Source: Pseudomonadota bacterium
GTDB lineage: Bacteria > Pseudomonadota > Gammaproteobacteria > Arenicellales > UBA868
Direction: 5' to 3'
Assembly (NCBI GenBank): GCA_002718155.1
Contig: PBDS01000079.1
Location: 1 to 39,499 of the forward strand
Length of the DNA: 39,499 nt
The translations under genes and the position numbers were made by a program. Shown piece by piece: positions 1-12,150 of the stretch (its first letter is position 1; each line of letters starts with the position of its first letter). The notes under the pieces are model-generated. The model had not been told where the DNA came from and ran no database searches. It worked only from the letters and a program-made list of their open reading frames with translations.

Positions 1-53
1 ATGGCCTCTTGCAGTTCTTCGCTGGAAAAGAGTTCGGGAGGATAACGTTTCAT
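1..53 (-). CDS. possible start of a downstream gene, partial
   Basis: On the minus strand an ATG at 53 opens a frame (MKRYPPELFSSEELQEA) that runs off the left edge of the window after 17 codons. It lies 44 nt downstream of the glmS stop and on the same strand. No clear ribosome-binding site precedes it and the product is not recognisable. It is listed only because the frame is open and the spacing would suit an operon; it may be chance. Confidence 0.2.
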   Translation of the reverse strand, partial: MKRYPPELFSSEELQEA

Positions 54-97
54 TGGCACTGCGGCCGGACCGGGGGGGCACTCCCCATTCGTGCGCT

Positions 98-1927
98 CTA
101 TTCGACAGTCACAGACTTTGCGAGATTGCGTGGTTTGTCCACATCGGTACCCTTGATGAGCGCCGCATGGTAAGCCAGTAGCTGCAACGGTAGTGTGTAA
201 ATAATCGGCGCCACTGCACTGTCCGCCTGTGCCACATGAATCAACTCAAGGTCCTGCCGGGGCTCGAATCCGCAATCCGGGTCAGCGAACACGAACAGCC
301 GACCACCCCGAGCCGAAACCTCGGCCAGGTTCGATTTGAGTTTCTCTAAAAGAGTGTCGTTAGGAGCCACCGCTACCACCGGCATCCGGTCATCGACCAG
401 TGCAAGTGGGCCATGCTTGAGTTCCCCGGCCGGATAGGCTTCAGCATGAATATAGGAGATCTCCTTCAGTTTCAGCGCCCCTTCCATGGCGATCGGGTGG
501 TGTGCCCCGCGGGCTAGGAACAGCGCGTGCTGCTTATCGCCGAATGCCTTGGCCATACGCGCGATCGCAGCCTCCATGTCCAGGACCTTTTCCAGAGCGC
601 TTGGCAGCATTCTCAACTGGCTGACCACATGAGCCTCAAAGCCGGTGTCAAACCCGTGGCGCCGGGAGAGCACCAGCGCCAGCATCATCAGTGCAGTCAA
701 TTGGGTAGTGAACGCTTTGGTCGAGGCAACACCGATCTCAGGGCCGGCATGGGTCATAAATGAGAGGTCGGACTCACGGACCAGCGAGGATTCCGGAACA
801 TTACAGATCACCAGCGAGCCGACGATCCCCAGGTTCTGTGCTTCAGCGAGCGCGGCCAGGGTATCCGCTGTTTCCCCTGACTGCGAGATCGTCACAACCA
901 GCGTGCCTTTACGGGTAACGTGACGACGGTAACGGTATTCGCTCGCGACCTCGACCTCGCAGGGCACACCGACGTATTCCAGCCAGTACTTGGCCACCAA
1001 TCCTGCGTGATAGCTGGTACCACAGGCGATGATCTGGACCTGTTGGGTGTGGTCAAAGATCTTCCCGGCGCTGGGACCGAACGCCTGTTCCAGAACCCGG
1101 TCACCAGCAAGACGGCCTTCGAGCGTATCGGCGATGGCCCGGGGCTGTTCGTGGATTTCCTTCTGCATGAAGTGGTCATATTCCCCTCGGGTCGCAGCAT
1201 CGCTGGACTGACTGCTTTGCCGCTCGGCCCGCTCCACCAGGTTACCGTTACGGTCTCGGATGGTGCAGCGGCCATCGCAAATATCGGCGATGTCACCGAT
1301 CTCTAGTACACGATAGCGCCGGGTTACCGGGACCAGGGCTGCGATGTCTGAGGCGATAAAGAAAGCATCCTCACCAATTCCCACCAGCAGCGGCGGCCCG
1401 TTTCGGGCGGCAACCAAACGTCCGGTGGCTCCGGCCTGCACGACACCCAGGGAATAACTGCCTTCTAGTTCGTCCATGGTGGTTCTGACAGCAGCTGCGA
1501 GGTCCATACCGGCATCCAGATGAATGTAGACCTGATGGACAACCACTTCGGTATCTGTCTCTGACGTGAATGGCAAACCAGCCGTTTCCTGGGCCTGACG
1601 AAGTGTGGCGTGGTTCTCGACGATGCCGTTGCAGACCAGTGCCAGGGCATCACGACAAATGTGGGGGTGGGCATTGGGCTCGGTCACGCCGCCATGGGTA
1701 GCCCAGCGGGTATGCGCCAGTCCCGTGCACCCACTGAGCTCGCGACCCGCCATGACCTGCTCCAGCGCTTCGACTTTGCCGACGCTGCGGGTACGGTCCA
1801 GCTCTCCGGAGTCCTTGATCACCACCACGCCTGCAGAGTCGTATCCGCGATACTCCAGGCGGCGTAGTCCCTCCAATAGGAACGGGGCCACATCTGCCCC
1901 TGAAACAGCCCCGACTATTCCGCACAT
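98..1927 (-). CDS. glmS: glutamine--fructose-6-phosphate aminotransferase (isomerizing)
   Basis: Cytosolic GlmS makes glucosamine-6-phosphate from fructose-6-phosphate and glutamine, the first step towards UDP-GlcNAc for peptidoglycan and LPS. The 609-residue length matches the family. The protein starts MCGIVGAVSG, so Cys2 becomes the N-terminal nucleophile of the class II glutaminase domain after Met removal. HTRWATHG and the CNGIVEN segment are typical of that domain. Two SIS sugar-isomerase domains follow (GTSYHAG near residue 300; SQSGETADT near 350), and the C-terminus DKPRNLAKSVTVE is the usual substrate-site tail. It is the last complete gene of the atp-slyD-glmU-glmS block, 60 nt after glmU. 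A GAGG lies 13 nt before the ATG. No glmS ribozyme is expected in this group and none was seen. Confidence 0.97.
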   Translation of the reverse strand: MCGIVGAVSGADVAPFLLEGLRRLEYRGYDSAGVVVIKDSGELDRTRSVGKVEALEQVMAGRELSGCTGLAHTRWATHGGVTEPNAHPHICRDALALVCNGIVENHATLRQAQETAGLPFTSETDTEVVVHQVYIHLDAGMDLAAAVRTTMDELEGSYSLGVVQAGATGRLVAARNGPPLLVGIGEDAFFIASDIAALVPVTRRYRVLEIGDIADICDGRCTIRDRNGNLVERAERQSSQSSDAATRGEYDHFMQKEIHEQPRAIADTLEGRLAGDRVLEQAFGPSAGKIFDHTQQVQIIACGTSYHAGLVAKYWLEYVGVPCEVEVASEYRYRRHVTRKGTLVVTISQSGETADTLAALAEAQNLGIVGSLVICNVPESSLVRESDLSFMTHAGPEIGVASTKAFTTQLTALMMLALVLSRRHGFDTGFEAHVVSQLRMLPSALEKVLDMEAAIARMAKAFGDKQHALFLARGAHHPIAMEGALKLKEISYIHAEAYPAGELKHGPLALVDDRMPVVAVAPNDTLLEKLKSNLAEVSARGGRLFVFADPDCGFEPRQDLELIHVAQADSAVAPIIYTLPLQLLAYHAALIKGTDVDKPRNLAKSVTVE

Positions 1928-1987
1928 GCTTTGTTTCGCACCTCGCCCTTTATCTGCAATCGGTCCCTGATTTCCATGAACCCCGGA

Positions 1988-3364
1988 TCAGGTTAGCGGA
2001 CCCTTTTTCTTTGGTCTTTGCCAGTTCTCAAACGTGACCTGCTTGCTTCTGGTTAGTGTCAGCTTACCTTTTTCAGCGTTACGGCTGATCGTAGAGCCGG
2101 CACCGATGGTAGCTCCGGCACCGATCTCAACGGGAGCCACCAGTTGGCTGTTCGAGCCAATAAACGCGTCATCCCCGATCACTGTCTTATGTTTGTTGGC
2201 ACCGTCGTAGTTACAGGTAATGACACCGGCACCAATGTTCACGTGGTTCCCGACATCAGCGTCACCAACATAGGCCAGGTGATTAGCCTTGGATCCGTGG
2301 CCGAGCCGGGCCGCCTTGAGTTCGACAAAGTTGCCGACCCGTGCCTTTTCGGCCAATTCGGTCCCGGGGCGCAACCGGGCAAACGGCCCGATACTACAGC
2401 CGGCACCTACCGTCGCCCCTTCGAGCACACTGTTGGCGTTGACCGTCACGCCATCTCCCAGAGTACAGTCTCGCAGGAAACAGTTTGCACCGATCGAGAC
2501 CCGTTCACCAAAGGTCACACTCCCGGCAATCACAACATTCACATCGATGCTGCAGTCCGCCGCGAATACCAGTGTACCGCGCACGTCGAAGCGGGCCGGA
2601 TCCCGGAGCGATAGCCCGTTATTCATGAAGCGCTCAGCCTGACGAAGCTGGTAGACCCTTTCCAGCCGGGCAAGCTCACCCTGGGTGTTGACCCCGCGGA
2701 TCTCATCACGATCAGAGGCGCTGCAGGTCACTACTTCTATCCCAGCCGCAACCGCGTGGCTGACGATATCAGTGAGGTAGTACTCGCCTTGTGAATTGTT
2801 GTTATCAACGACGTTCAGCCACTCCTTGAGGCGTGCTGCCGGCGCCGCAAGGAACCCGGTGTTGATCTCGCTGATCGCCTGTTGTGCCGGACTGGCATCT
2901 TTCTCCTCGACAATGCCAGTCACGCGCCCATCCGGATTACGCAAAATCCGGCCGTAGCCGGTGGGGTCGGACAACTCACAGGTCAAAACGGCCAGATGTT
3001 CTCTGCCGGCCGCCTGCATAACCGCCTTCAAGGTCTGACTACGGATCAGGGGCACATCCCCGTAGACGACCAGGATCTGTGCGCTGTCGGCGACTGCCGG
3101 CAGCGCCTGCAGCACAGCGTGACCCGTCCCGAGTTGCTGCGCCTGGCACACCCAGTTGATGCCGGGCCAATTCTCCGAAAGCGCAAGGATCTGCTCCGCG
3201 CCGTGTCCGTAAACCACATGAACGCGAGAAGTCTCCAGGGTGCCGAGCGTGGTGATGACGTGTTCGAGCAGTGGCCGGCCGGCGAGGTCCTGCAGCACTT
3301 TGGGCCGGTTGGACGACATACGCGTGCCCTTACCCGCGGCCAGTACAATCACTTCGACAGTCAT
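1988..3364 (-). CDS. glmU: bifunctional UDP-GlcNAc pyrophosphorylase / GlcN-1-P acetyltransferase
   Basis: GlmU acetylates glucosamine-1-phosphate and then uridylylates it to UDP-GlcNAc. The 458-residue protein opens with the nucleotidyltransferase signature VIVLAAGKGTRM, has VYGDVPLI near residue 103, and continues into a left-handed beta-helix of hexapeptide repeats from about residue 250 to 430 (IGPFARLRPGTELAE, HLAYVGDADVG, NIGAGVITCNYDG), which is the acetyltransferase half. It sits directly before glmS on the same strand, the common proteobacterial arrangement that places two consecutive steps together. The ATG at 3364 has no strong ribosome-binding site but matches the conserved N-terminus. 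Nothing is truncated. Confidence 0.97.
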   Translation of the reverse strand: MTVEVIVLAAGKGTRMSSNRPKVLQDLAGRPLLEHVITTLGTLETSRVHVVYGHGAEQILALSENWPGINWVCQAQQLGTGHAVLQALPAVADSAQILVVYGDVPLIRSQTLKAVMQAAGREHLAVLTCELSDPTGYGRILRNPDGRVTGIVEEKDASPAQQAISEINTGFLAAPAARLKEWLNVVDNNNSQGEYYLTDIVSHAVAAGIEVVTCSASDRDEIRGVNTQGELARLERVYQLRQAERFMNNGLSLRDPARFDVRGTLVFAADCSIDVNVVIAGSVTFGERVSIGANCFLRDCTLGDGVTVNANSVLEGATVGAGCSIGPFARLRPGTELAEKARVGNFVELKAARLGHGSKANHLAYVGDADVGNHVNIGAGVITCNYDGANKHKTVIGDDAFIGSNSQLVAPVEIGAGATIGAGSTISRNAEKGKLTLTRSKQVTFENWQRPKKKGPLT

Positions 3365-3424
3365 GGCGGCGATATTACTGCAAACGACCGGGTGGTTGCC
3401 GATCCTGTCGGGCCTTTAGGAACC

Positions 3425-3901
3425 TCAATGCACGAACTGCTTCGCCTGCCGGCTGATCTCCTCCCCAGTGGCATCACGTATGTCTGCTACGCGGGCCGAA
3501 AAGGTGATGTCCTGGCCCGCCAGCGGATGGTTCGCGTCGACGGTAATCTGGCCGTCATCTATGCGGGTGACGCGAAAGTGAAGCACGTCGCCTTGATCGT
3601 TTTCCGCGTCAAGTTCCGCACCAACGAAGTGCAACTCTTCAGGTGTATTATCGATCTCTTCGGTGTAGATCAGGCTGGGATCATGCTCGCCAAACGCTTG
3701 GTCAGCTGTCAGAAAAACCTCGATTCGATCACCCATGGCCAGACCCTCGAGCGCTGTTTCAACCTTGGGAAACAAAGGGCTGCTGTTGACACCGTGCACA
3801 TAGGAGATGGGTAGATCACTGTGTTCAACAATCGTGCCATTGACGTCGCGTATCGTGTAGGCGACGGAAACCAGCTTGTTGTCGGTAATCAGTGCGGGCA
3901 T
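3425..3901 (-). CDS. slyD: SlyD-like FKBP-type peptidyl-prolyl isomerase
   Basis: This is a 158-residue FKBP-type peptidyl-prolyl cis-trans isomerase of the SlyD/FkpB group, acting as a folding helper in the cytoplasm. The FKBP core is split by an insert-in-flap chaperone domain. Visible signatures are LFPKVETALEGLAMGD before the insert and VDANHPLAGQDITFSARV after it, both closely SlyD-like. It lacks the His/Cys-rich metal-binding tail of E. coli SlyD and ends shortly after ATGEEISRQAK, so a nickel role is not supported. It lies between atpC and glmU on the same strand with gaps of 33 and 60 nt, so it is probably read through from the atp operon. The family call is firm; the choice of slyD over fkpB is less so. 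Confidence 0.85.
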   Translation of the reverse strand: MPALITDNKLVSVAYTIRDVNGTIVEHSDLPISYVHGVNSSPLFPKVETALEGLAMGDRIEVFLTADQAFGEHDPSLIYTEEIDNTPEELHFVGAELDAENDQGDVLHFRVTRIDDGQITVDANHPLAGQDITFSARVADIRDATGEEISRQAKQFVH

Positions 3902-3934
3902 TTTGGACAGCCAGCTATTGTCGGCAGAAAGACG

Positions 3935-4360
3935 TCAAGCGCGGCCTTTTCCTCGAAGTTTCTGTATGGCCCGGAGTTGGGCAGCAGCCTGAATCAGTTC
4001 CGCCTTTGCCTTGGCCAGCTCCATGTCACCCGTCCGATCAGCCAGCGCCTGCTCTGCCCGGCGCTGTGCTTCTAGCGCGGCGGCCTCGTCAAGGTCGTCG
4101 GCCCTTACCGCAGTGTCGGAAAGAACTGTTACCAGATGACCCTGAACCTCCAACAGTCCGCCGGACACGTAGAAAAACTGCTCGTCGCCTGAATCCTGCT
4201 GTACCCGGATCTCACCTGGTTTTAGCCGTGTCAGTAGTGGTGCATGCTGAGGGGCGATACCGATCTCACCCATTTCTGCCGGTGCAAAAACCATAGTCCC
4301 TTCACCGGACCACACGTCTTCCTCCGCGCTGACAATCTCGACTTTGATAGTGTTGGCCAT
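3935..4360 (-). CDS. atpC: F1FO ATP synthase epsilon subunit
   Basis: AtpC is the epsilon subunit of the F1 central stalk, coupling rotation and inhibiting ATP hydrolysis. I start it at the ATG at 4360 (MANTIKVEIVSAEEDVWSGE), which matches the family N-terminus. The tracked frame extends 22 residues further upstream with an Arg-rich stretch overlapping atpD, which I take as spurious. The beta-sandwich half (PAEMGEIGIAPQHAPLLTRL) and the C-terminal two-helix hairpin (from about residue 90, rich in Ala/Glu/Arg) are both present. About 141 residues is a normal length. It is the last ATP synthase gene, 19 nt after atpD. Confidence 0.95.
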   Translation of the reverse strand: MANTIKVEIVSAEEDVWSGEGTMVFAPAEMGEIGIAPQHAPLLTRLKPGEIRVQQDSGDEQFFYVSGGLLEVQGHLVTVLSDTAVRADDLDEAAALEAQRRAEQALADRTGDMELAKAKAELIQAAAQLRAIQKLRGKGRA

Positions 4361-4379
4361 GTTCCGGGTCTGCCTTCGA

Positions 4380-5795
<1,416 letters not shown>

Positions 5796-5807
5796 CTAGG
5801 TCAGTAG

Positions 5808-6671
5808 TTAAACAGCGGCCGCACCGCTGACGATTTCTGATATTTCCTGGGTAATGGACGCCTGGCGGGCCTTGTTATAGACCAACTGCAACTCGTCTAT
5901 CAGGTCACCGGCATTGTCCGAGGCAGACTTCATCGCCACCATCCGCGCCGCCATCTCGCAGGCAATGTTCTCGACTACACCCTGATAGATCAGGGACTCA
6001 ACATAGCGTGTCATCAAGGCGTCAACCACATCACGGGCGTCGGGTTCGTATAGATAATCCCAGTGGCGGGTCAAACTCTCGTCGGGTTCATCGGCGTGAG
6101 TAGGCAAGAGCTGTTCCACCTTTGGCTGCTGCGACATGGTCGATATGAACTGATTGTGCACAAGATACAGACGATCAATCCGCCCGTCGGTGTAAGCATC
6201 CAGCATCACTTTCATGGCCCCGATCAGTTCAGTTAGTTGCGGGGCATCACCCAGCCGGGTCGCTTCAGAGACGACGTTAGAGCCGATCCGCCTGAAGAAT
6301 CCGAGGCTTTTGGAACCGATCGTTGTCACGTCGATCTCGGCGCCGCGATCCTGCCAGTCTGACAGTGCATTGACTGTCTCTCTGAACAGGTTGATGTTCA
6401 GGCCGCCGCAAAGACCCCTGTCGCTGGAGACGATAATAAAGCCCACCCGTTTGACATCGCGTTCCAGGGTGAAACTGTGTTTGTATTCCAGATTGGCCTG
6501 GGCTAGGTGTGCAATGACGTTACGCATTTTCTCGGCATACGGGCGGGCCAGTTGCATCCGCTCCTGGGCGCGGCGCATTTTGCTGGCCGCGACCATTTCC
6601 ATGGCCTTGGTGATCTTCTGAGTATTCTGGATACTCTTGATCTTGTTACGTATTTCCTTACCACCCGCCAT
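5808..6671 (-). CDS. atpG: F1FO ATP synthase gamma subunit
   Basis: AtpG is the rotating central shaft of F1. The 287-residue protein begins [36 protein letters not shown], the conserved N-terminal helix of the coiled coil, and ends with the matching C-terminal helix ([19 protein letters not shown]). The Rossmann-like middle domain includes the family segment [11 protein letters not shown]. Position between atpA and atpD is canonical. Confidence 0.97.
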   Translation of the reverse strand: MAGGKEIRNKIKSIQNTQKITKAMEMVAASKMRRAQERMQLARPYAEKMRNVIAHLAQANLEYKHSFTLERDVKRVGFIIVSSDRGLCGGLNINLFRETVNALSDWQDRGAEIDVTTIGSKSLGFFRRIGSNVVSEATRLGDAPQLTELIGAMKVMLDAYTDGRIDRLYLVHNQFISTMSQQPKVEQLLPTHADEPDESLTRHWDYLYEPDARDVVDALMTRYVESLIYQGVVENIACEMAARMVAMKSASDNAGDLIDELQLVYNKARQASITQEISEIVSGAAAV

Positions 6672-6706
6672 TGTCTACCGCCTGTTGTCGTGATGTCCTT
6701 TTTTGT

Positions 6707-8254
6707 TTACCAGCTGCCGGTCGCCTTGAAGTCTTTCAGTGCTGCGTGCATCTTCTCGCCCACCTCATCGTTATAGACTTGGTCACGATTGAGTTCTTCG
6801 ATCAACTCGGCGTGCTGGCTTTTTATGTGGCTCTGCAGGGCCTGTTCAAAGTCCACCACCTTGTTTGTATTGACATCGTCGAGGTATCCCTCGTTAACAG
6901 CAAACAGACTGATGCCCATCTCGGCCACCGACATGGTCGAGAATTGTTTCTGTTTCATAACCTCTGTCGCCCGTTCACCGCGTTCCAGTTGCCGGCGGGT
7001 GGCCTCGTCAAGATCTGACGCGAACTGTGAAAACGCGGCCAGTTCCCGGAATTGTGCGAGTGCGAGACGGATGCCACCACCGAGCGTCTTGACCAACGGG
7101 CATTGCGCTGCTCCGCCAACACGGGACACAGACAATCCAGCGTTGATCGCGGGCCTTATCCCTGCGTTAAATAGATCTGTCTCGAGAAAAATCTGGCCAT
7201 CCGTAATCGAGATGACATTGGTGGGCACAAACGCCGAGACATCGCCAGCCTGTGTCTCGATGATTGGCAATGCGGTCAAGGAGCCGGTCTTGCCTTTGAC
7301 CTCTCCGTTGGTTCTTTTTTCAACCTCTTCAGCGTTGATCCGGGCCGCCCGCTCCAGTAATCGTGAATGGAGATAAAACACGTCGCCAGGATACGCCTCG
7401 CGCCCAGGTGGTCGACGTAACAGCAGGCTGACCTGCCGATAGGCCCAGGCCTGTTTGGTCAGGTCGTCATAAATGATCAGGGCATCTTCGCCTTTGTCGC
7501 GAAAATACTCACCCATGGTGCAGCCGGAATAGGGTGCGATGTACTGCATGGCCGCCGATTCAGCTGCCGAGGCGGACACCACGATAGTGTGTGCCATAGC
7601 ACCATGCTCTTCTAATTTGTTGACCACGGTGGCAACCGACGAGGCCTTCTGGCCGATGGCCACGTAAATGCACTTGATGCCTTTTCCTTTCTGATTGATG
7701 ATGGTATCAATCGCGACCGCTGTTTTACCGGTCTGGCGATCACCGATGATGAGTTCGCGCTGGCCACGCCCGATCGGCACCATCGAATCGATGGACTTGA
7801 GACCCGTTTGAACCGGCTCAGACACAGATTGGCGGCTGATTACCCCGGGGGCTACCTTTTCGATCGGTGATGTGCCCTCTATTTCAACCTCGCCCTTGGC
7901 GTCTATGGGGTTACCCAGCGAATCCACCACCCGACCGAGTAATCCATCTCCTACGGGTACTTCCAGTATTCGCCCGGTGCACTTGACCGTGTCACCTTCG
8001 ACTATGTGCTCATAATCGCCGAGGATCACGGCACCGACAGAATCCTGTTCCAGATTCAGCGCCAGACCGAATGTCTCGTTCGGGAACTCAAGCATCTCAC
8101 CCTGCATGGCATCAGCCAGGCCGTGGATGCGGGCGATACCGTCAGTCAGGCTGACGACCGTGCCCTCGGTTCGTGCTTCGGCGCTGGCATCAAAATCCTT
8201 GATCCGCTCCTTGATCAGTTCACTGATTTCGGAGGGGTTTAGCTGCATAGACAT
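6707..8254 (-). CDS. atpA: F1FO ATP synthase alpha subunit
   Basis: AtpA is the non-catalytic nucleotide-binding subunit of F1. The 515-residue protein has the Walker A loop [18 protein letters not shown], the [15 protein letters not shown] region and [20 protein letters not shown]. The ATG at 8254 has AGAGGAA about 9 nt upstream; the ATG two codons later is less well placed. It is complete, in canonical order, and 35 nt before atpG. Confidence 0.98.
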   Translation of the reverse strand: MSMQLNPSEISELIKERIKDFDASAEARTEGTVVSLTDGIARIHGLADAMQGEMLEFPNETFGLALNLEQDSVGAVILGDYEHIVEGDTVKCTGRILEVPVGDGLLGRVVDSLGNPIDAKGEVEIEGTSPIEKVAPGVISRQSVSEPVQTGLKSIDSMVPIGRGQRELIIGDRQTGKTAVAIDTIINQKGKGIKCIYVAIGQKASSVATVVNKLEEHGAMAHTIVVSASAAESAAMQYIAPYSGCTMGEYFRDKGEDALIIYDDLTKQAWAYRQVSLLLRRPPGREAYPGDVFYLHSRLLERAARINAEEVEKRTNGEVKGKTGSLTALPIIETQAGDVSAFVPTNVISITDGQIFLETDLFNAGIRPAINAGLSVSRVGGAAQCPLVKTLGGGIRLALAQFRELAAFSQFASDLDEATRRQLERGERATEVMKQKQFSTMSVAEMGISLFAVNEGYLDDVNTNKVVDFEQALQSHIKSQHAELIEELNRDQVYNDEVGEKMHAALKDFKATGSW

Positions 8255-8292
8255 ACCTAAATTCCTCTGAGTTACACCTGTTTGATGACCGC

Positions 8293-8829
8293 TCAGCCGC
8301 CGATGGCGACAGCCAGTTTTTCCAGTCTAGCCCGGACCGAGCCGTCGATGACGAGATCGCCTGCGCGGATCACAGCACCGCCGAGAAGCGCCTCGTTGGT
8401 CTTGCATACCAGTTCCACCTTGCTTCCCAAGCGGGCCGTCAACGCATCCGCGATACGCTGTTGCTCGGCGTCACTCACGGGTAGCGCGGATTCCAGTTCT
8501 GCTTGCACTGTCCGCTCAGCCTCAGCACGGAGATTCTCGTACTGTTCTGCGATGGCTGGCAGTGCGTGCAGCCGGCGGTTTTGTGCCAGCAGCCGCAGCA
8601 GATTCTTACCCTTTTCATCAATCTGGGTGCCGCACACGTCGACGATCACCTGAGCGATTTCCTGCCTTGATACTTTGGGGTTATGGATAAGCGCTTTCAT
8701 GTCAGGGTCTCGAGAAACCAGGGCCATAGCGCCAAGAGATTGCGACCAGTCGTTGTAATCACCGCTTGCCCTAGCCAGTTCAAATACCGCCTGGGCGTAA
8801 GGTCGGGCAATACTGAATAGTTCGGCCAC
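8293..8829 (-). CDS. atpH: F1FO ATP synthase delta subunit
   Basis: AtpH caps the top of F1 and joins the peripheral b stalk to the alpha subunits. The 178-residue protein starts [19 protein letters not shown], the conserved N-terminal helical-bundle signature, and its C-terminal third contains the beta-hairpin region [20 protein letters not shown] typical of the OSCP/delta family. It lies between atpF and atpA with short gaps. Confidence 0.95.
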   Translation of the reverse strand: MAELFSIARPYAQAVFELARASGDYNDWSQSLGAMALVSRDPDMKALIHNPKVSRQEIAQVIVDVCGTQIDEKGKNLLRLLAQNRRLHALPAIAEQYENLRAEAERTVQAELESALPVSDAEQQRIADALTARLGSKVELVCKTNEALLGGAVIRAGDLVIDGSVRARLEKLAVAIGG

Positions 8830-8864
8830 GGGGTTAAACGGTCAAAATAAGGTTAGGGGATGTT

Positions 8865-9335
8865 TTAAAGTTGCCGGGTCAGATCGTCGATCATCTGTGA
8901 ATGCGCCGCGGCATCCACCTCCCGGCCGAGTATCTGCCCGGCACCAGCGACAACGAGTGTTGCGAGTTGCTTGCGAAGCTCGTCTCTTGCCTGATGGACT
9001 TCCTTGTCGATCTCACTGCGGGCGGCCGTCAGGATTCGTTCTCCTTCGCTACGTGCTGTACCTTTGGCTTCTTCGACAATTTCAGTCTCCCGGCGCTCCG
9101 CCCGCCGGATAATTTCCTGAGCCTGCCCCTTCGCCTCGTCCAGCACCTCCGTTGCGTGTTCTTGCGCTCGGGCTTTTTCGCGCTGGCCCTCATCTGCAGC
9201 TGCCAGGCCATCAGCAATTCGAGTTTTGCGTTCGTTGAGTGCCGTAATGACCGGCGGCCAGACGAACTTCATGCAGAACCAGACGAAAACAGCGAAAGCT
9301 ATGGTCTGCCCGATAAGCGTCAAATTGATATTCAT
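8865..9335 (-). CDS. atpF: F1FO ATP synthase b subunit
   Basis: AtpF forms the dimeric peripheral stalk. The 156-residue protein has a single N-terminal membrane helix (about residues 3-25, [20 protein letters not shown]) followed by [19 protein letters not shown] and a long charged Ala/Glu/Arg-rich helix, as expected for b. Length equals that of the E. coli protein. Only one b-type gene is seen, so a b homodimer is likely. Confidence 0.96.
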   Translation of the reverse strand: MNINLTLIGQTIAFAVFVWFCMKFVWPPVITALNERKTRIADGLAAADEGQREKARAQEHATEVLDEAKGQAQEIIRRAERRETEIVEEAKGTARSEGERILTAARSEIDKEVHQARDELRKQLATLVVAGAGQILGREVDAAAHSQMIDDLTRQL

Positions 9336-9365
9336 AACCTGTTTCCGCCGGATTAACCCGGTTAT

Positions 9366-9608
9366 TTAACCACCAACAACTGCGAACATGATGTAAAGCG
9401 CGATGGCGACACCAATAATCGGGATGGCATCCACCAAACCCATGACAATAAAGAACTGTGTCCGCAGCATCGGCAACAGTTCTGGCTGACGGGCTATGCC
9501 CTCCAGAAAGCGTGCGCCGAGCACACCCACACCCACACCGACGCCCACACCGGCCAGGCCCAGCAGAACCCCGCCAGCCACGTAGAGTAAAGCAATTTCC
9601 AATGTCAT
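9366..9608 (-). CDS. atpE: F1FO ATP synthase c subunit (proton-binding ring)
   Basis: AtpE is the 80-residue two-helix proteolipid of the rotor ring. The ion-binding Asp lies in [11 protein letters not shown] in helix 2, with no Na+-type Gln/Glu ligand set in helix 1, which fits a proton-coupled enzyme. The polar loop [14 protein letters not shown] is conserved. Helix 1 carries four consecutive Gly-Val pairs ([10 protein letters not shown]), encoded by a low-complexity GT-rich stretch. It sits between atpB and atpF, normal for the operon. Confidence 0.97.
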   Translation of the reverse strand: MTLEIALLYVAGGVLLGLAGVGVGVGVGVLGARFLEGIARQPELLPMLRTQFFIVMGLVDAIPIIGVAIALYIMFAVVGG

Positions 9609-9670
9609 GAGTTTCTCCTATTAAGCAAAGTCAACTTGATACGACAATTTTGTAGCTTGATCAGACCTGG

Positions 9671-10946
<1,276 letters not shown>

Positions 10947-11055
10947 GCTCGCAAGGTTTCTGCTGCAGCCACGGACACTCTCGACATGGCCAGACTCCGG
11001 GACCTTTGTTCGTCAGCGACATCCTTATACATGTCCGCCGCGGCAAAGGCCGGGC

Positions 11056-11084
11056 AGTATAGGTGAGCGCTAAAACCCGGTCAA
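11056..11084 (-). promoter_or_regulatory. sigma-70-type promoter of the atp operon
   Basis: Read on the minus strand, TTGACC (11084-11079) and TATACT (11061-11056) are separated by exactly 17 nt. That is 5/6 to each consensus box with ideal spacing. Transcription would start near 11049, leaving about a 100-nt leader before atpI. This is the best promoter match I found in the window and would drive the nine atp genes and probably slyD-glmU-glmS. Confidence 0.7.
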
Positions 11085-11432
11085 TATCCGCTTTCCCAAT
11101 GGCTGTACTTAGGAAAAACGCCCCGGCTTTGGCGGCCAACGACTTCTTCTGGAGGTCTTGTGCCACCGCCGGATTATCGGGAAGACCCGCCTTCACCCCG
11201 ATCGGCTACGAGACCTCACCAACGGGCAACCAAACCGGCCGGTTCGCAGTATCCGCCTGCAAGCTACTCAAAGCGCTCATCGTGCGACGTGTTCCGGACA
11301 TCCCGAGAATAGTCCAGCGCTACGGCCTCAATCATCGCGGCCTGGCTATTTCATTTGATTATGGGGTCTGACTAGGAACAAAGTCAGGCGCGGCATACTG
11401 TGGACAAGGTCTCTGGGTGCTTGACTCGCCTG
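11085..11432. other. intergenic stretch between divergent atp and pcm-tolC promoters
   Basis: About 350 nt with no convincing gene. A GTG-initiated 102-codon plus-strand frame (11063-11371) and an 85-codon minus-strand frame (10939-11196) are open, but neither has a ribosome-binding site or a recognisable protein pattern, and each overlaps one of the promoters. In Pseudomonas-like genomes parAB precedes atpI at this position; no trace of it is visible. Confidence 0.4.
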
Positions 11433-11441
11433 TGCTAAACT
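11433..11441 (+). promoter_or_regulatory. possible extended -10 promoter for the pcm-tolC pair
   Basis: TGCTAAACT fits an extended -10 element (TGn followed by TAAACT, 4/6 to TATAAT). There is no good -35 at the right spacing. Transcription would start around 11448, 25 nt before the methyltransferase ATG. Confidence 0.35.
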
Positions 11442-11472
11442 TTTTGCCGTCCAACACGGCCTGCGTCTCAAG

Positions 11473-12126
11473 ATGGATATCGAACTCGCCCGTTTCAACA
11501 TGATCGAACAGCAGATCCGCCCGTGGGAGGTTCTGGATCCTTCGGTGCTGGCGCTGTTCAAGCAAATTCCCCGAGAACAATTCGTGCCGCCCGAGTACAG
11601 TTCAGCCGCTTTTGCGGATTTCTGTGTTCCGCTCACCCACGGCCAGTGCATGATGCAGCCTAAAGTCGAAGCGAGGCTTCTGCAGGCTCTCGCGCTGACG
11701 GCCCAAGACCGGGTACTCGAAGTCGGGACCGGAACAGGCTACATGACCGCTCTGTTGTCAAGCCACTGTGCGCATGTCACCAGCATTGATATCCACGGCG
11801 ATTTTCTTCGACCCGCTGCGGCCCGTCTCGAAACGCTCGGGATAAACAATGCCACACTCGAAGAAGGTGACGGGGCAGACGGATGGAACGCCACCTCGGA
11901 CTGGGACGCGATTCTGCTGACCGGCTCCGTGCCGGTGCTGCCCGATGCCTACTGCCAAATCCTGGCACCCGGCGGCCGGCTGACCGCTATTGTCGGCCAG
12001 CAACCGATTATGGAAGCGATGCTCTATTGCCAAAGTATTGACGGACAATGGTCGGAACAATCTCTTTTTGACACCAGCCTGCCGCCATTGATCAACGTAA
12101 AAACACCTTCAGCGTTCACGTTCTAA
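11473..12126 (+). CDS. protein-L-isoaspartate O-methyltransferase family protein
   Basis: A 217-residue SAM-dependent methyltransferase of the PCMT family, which repairs L-isoaspartyl residues in damaged proteins. The N-terminal part carries the family-like MIEQQIRPWEVLDPSVL and REQFVPPEY, then PLTHGQCMMQPKVEARLLQAL. The SAM-binding motif I is VLEVGTGTGYMTALLS (near residue 80) and a post-I acidic residue is in SIDIHGDF. The isoaspartyl-binding motif of classical Pcm is less exact, so the true substrate may differ. It is 24 nt upstream of the TolC-like gene on the same strand, a pairing I recall from other gammaproteobacteria. Gene name withheld because it differs from E. coli Pcm. Confidence 0.85.
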   Translation: MDIELARFNMIEQQIRPWEVLDPSVLALFKQIPREQFVPPEYSSAAFADFCVPLTHGQCMMQPKVEARLLQALALTAQDRVLEVGTGTGYMTALLSSHCAHVTSIDIHGDFLRPAAARLETLGINNATLEEGDGADGWNATSDWDAILLTGSVPVLPDAYCQILAPGGRLTAIVGQQPIMEAMLYCQSIDGQWSEQSLFDTSLPPLINVKTPSAFTF

Positions 12127-12150
12127 GCTAACACGCCAGGAACCATCCTC

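Noticed and set aside
60-90. GGGG/CCCC hairpin after glmS
   Set aside because: Short stem, no U-tract; not enough for a terminator call.
2882-3814. 310-codon plus-strand frame
   Set aside because: It is antisense to glmU and the SlyD-like gene, both unmistakable. The translation has no recognisable pattern.
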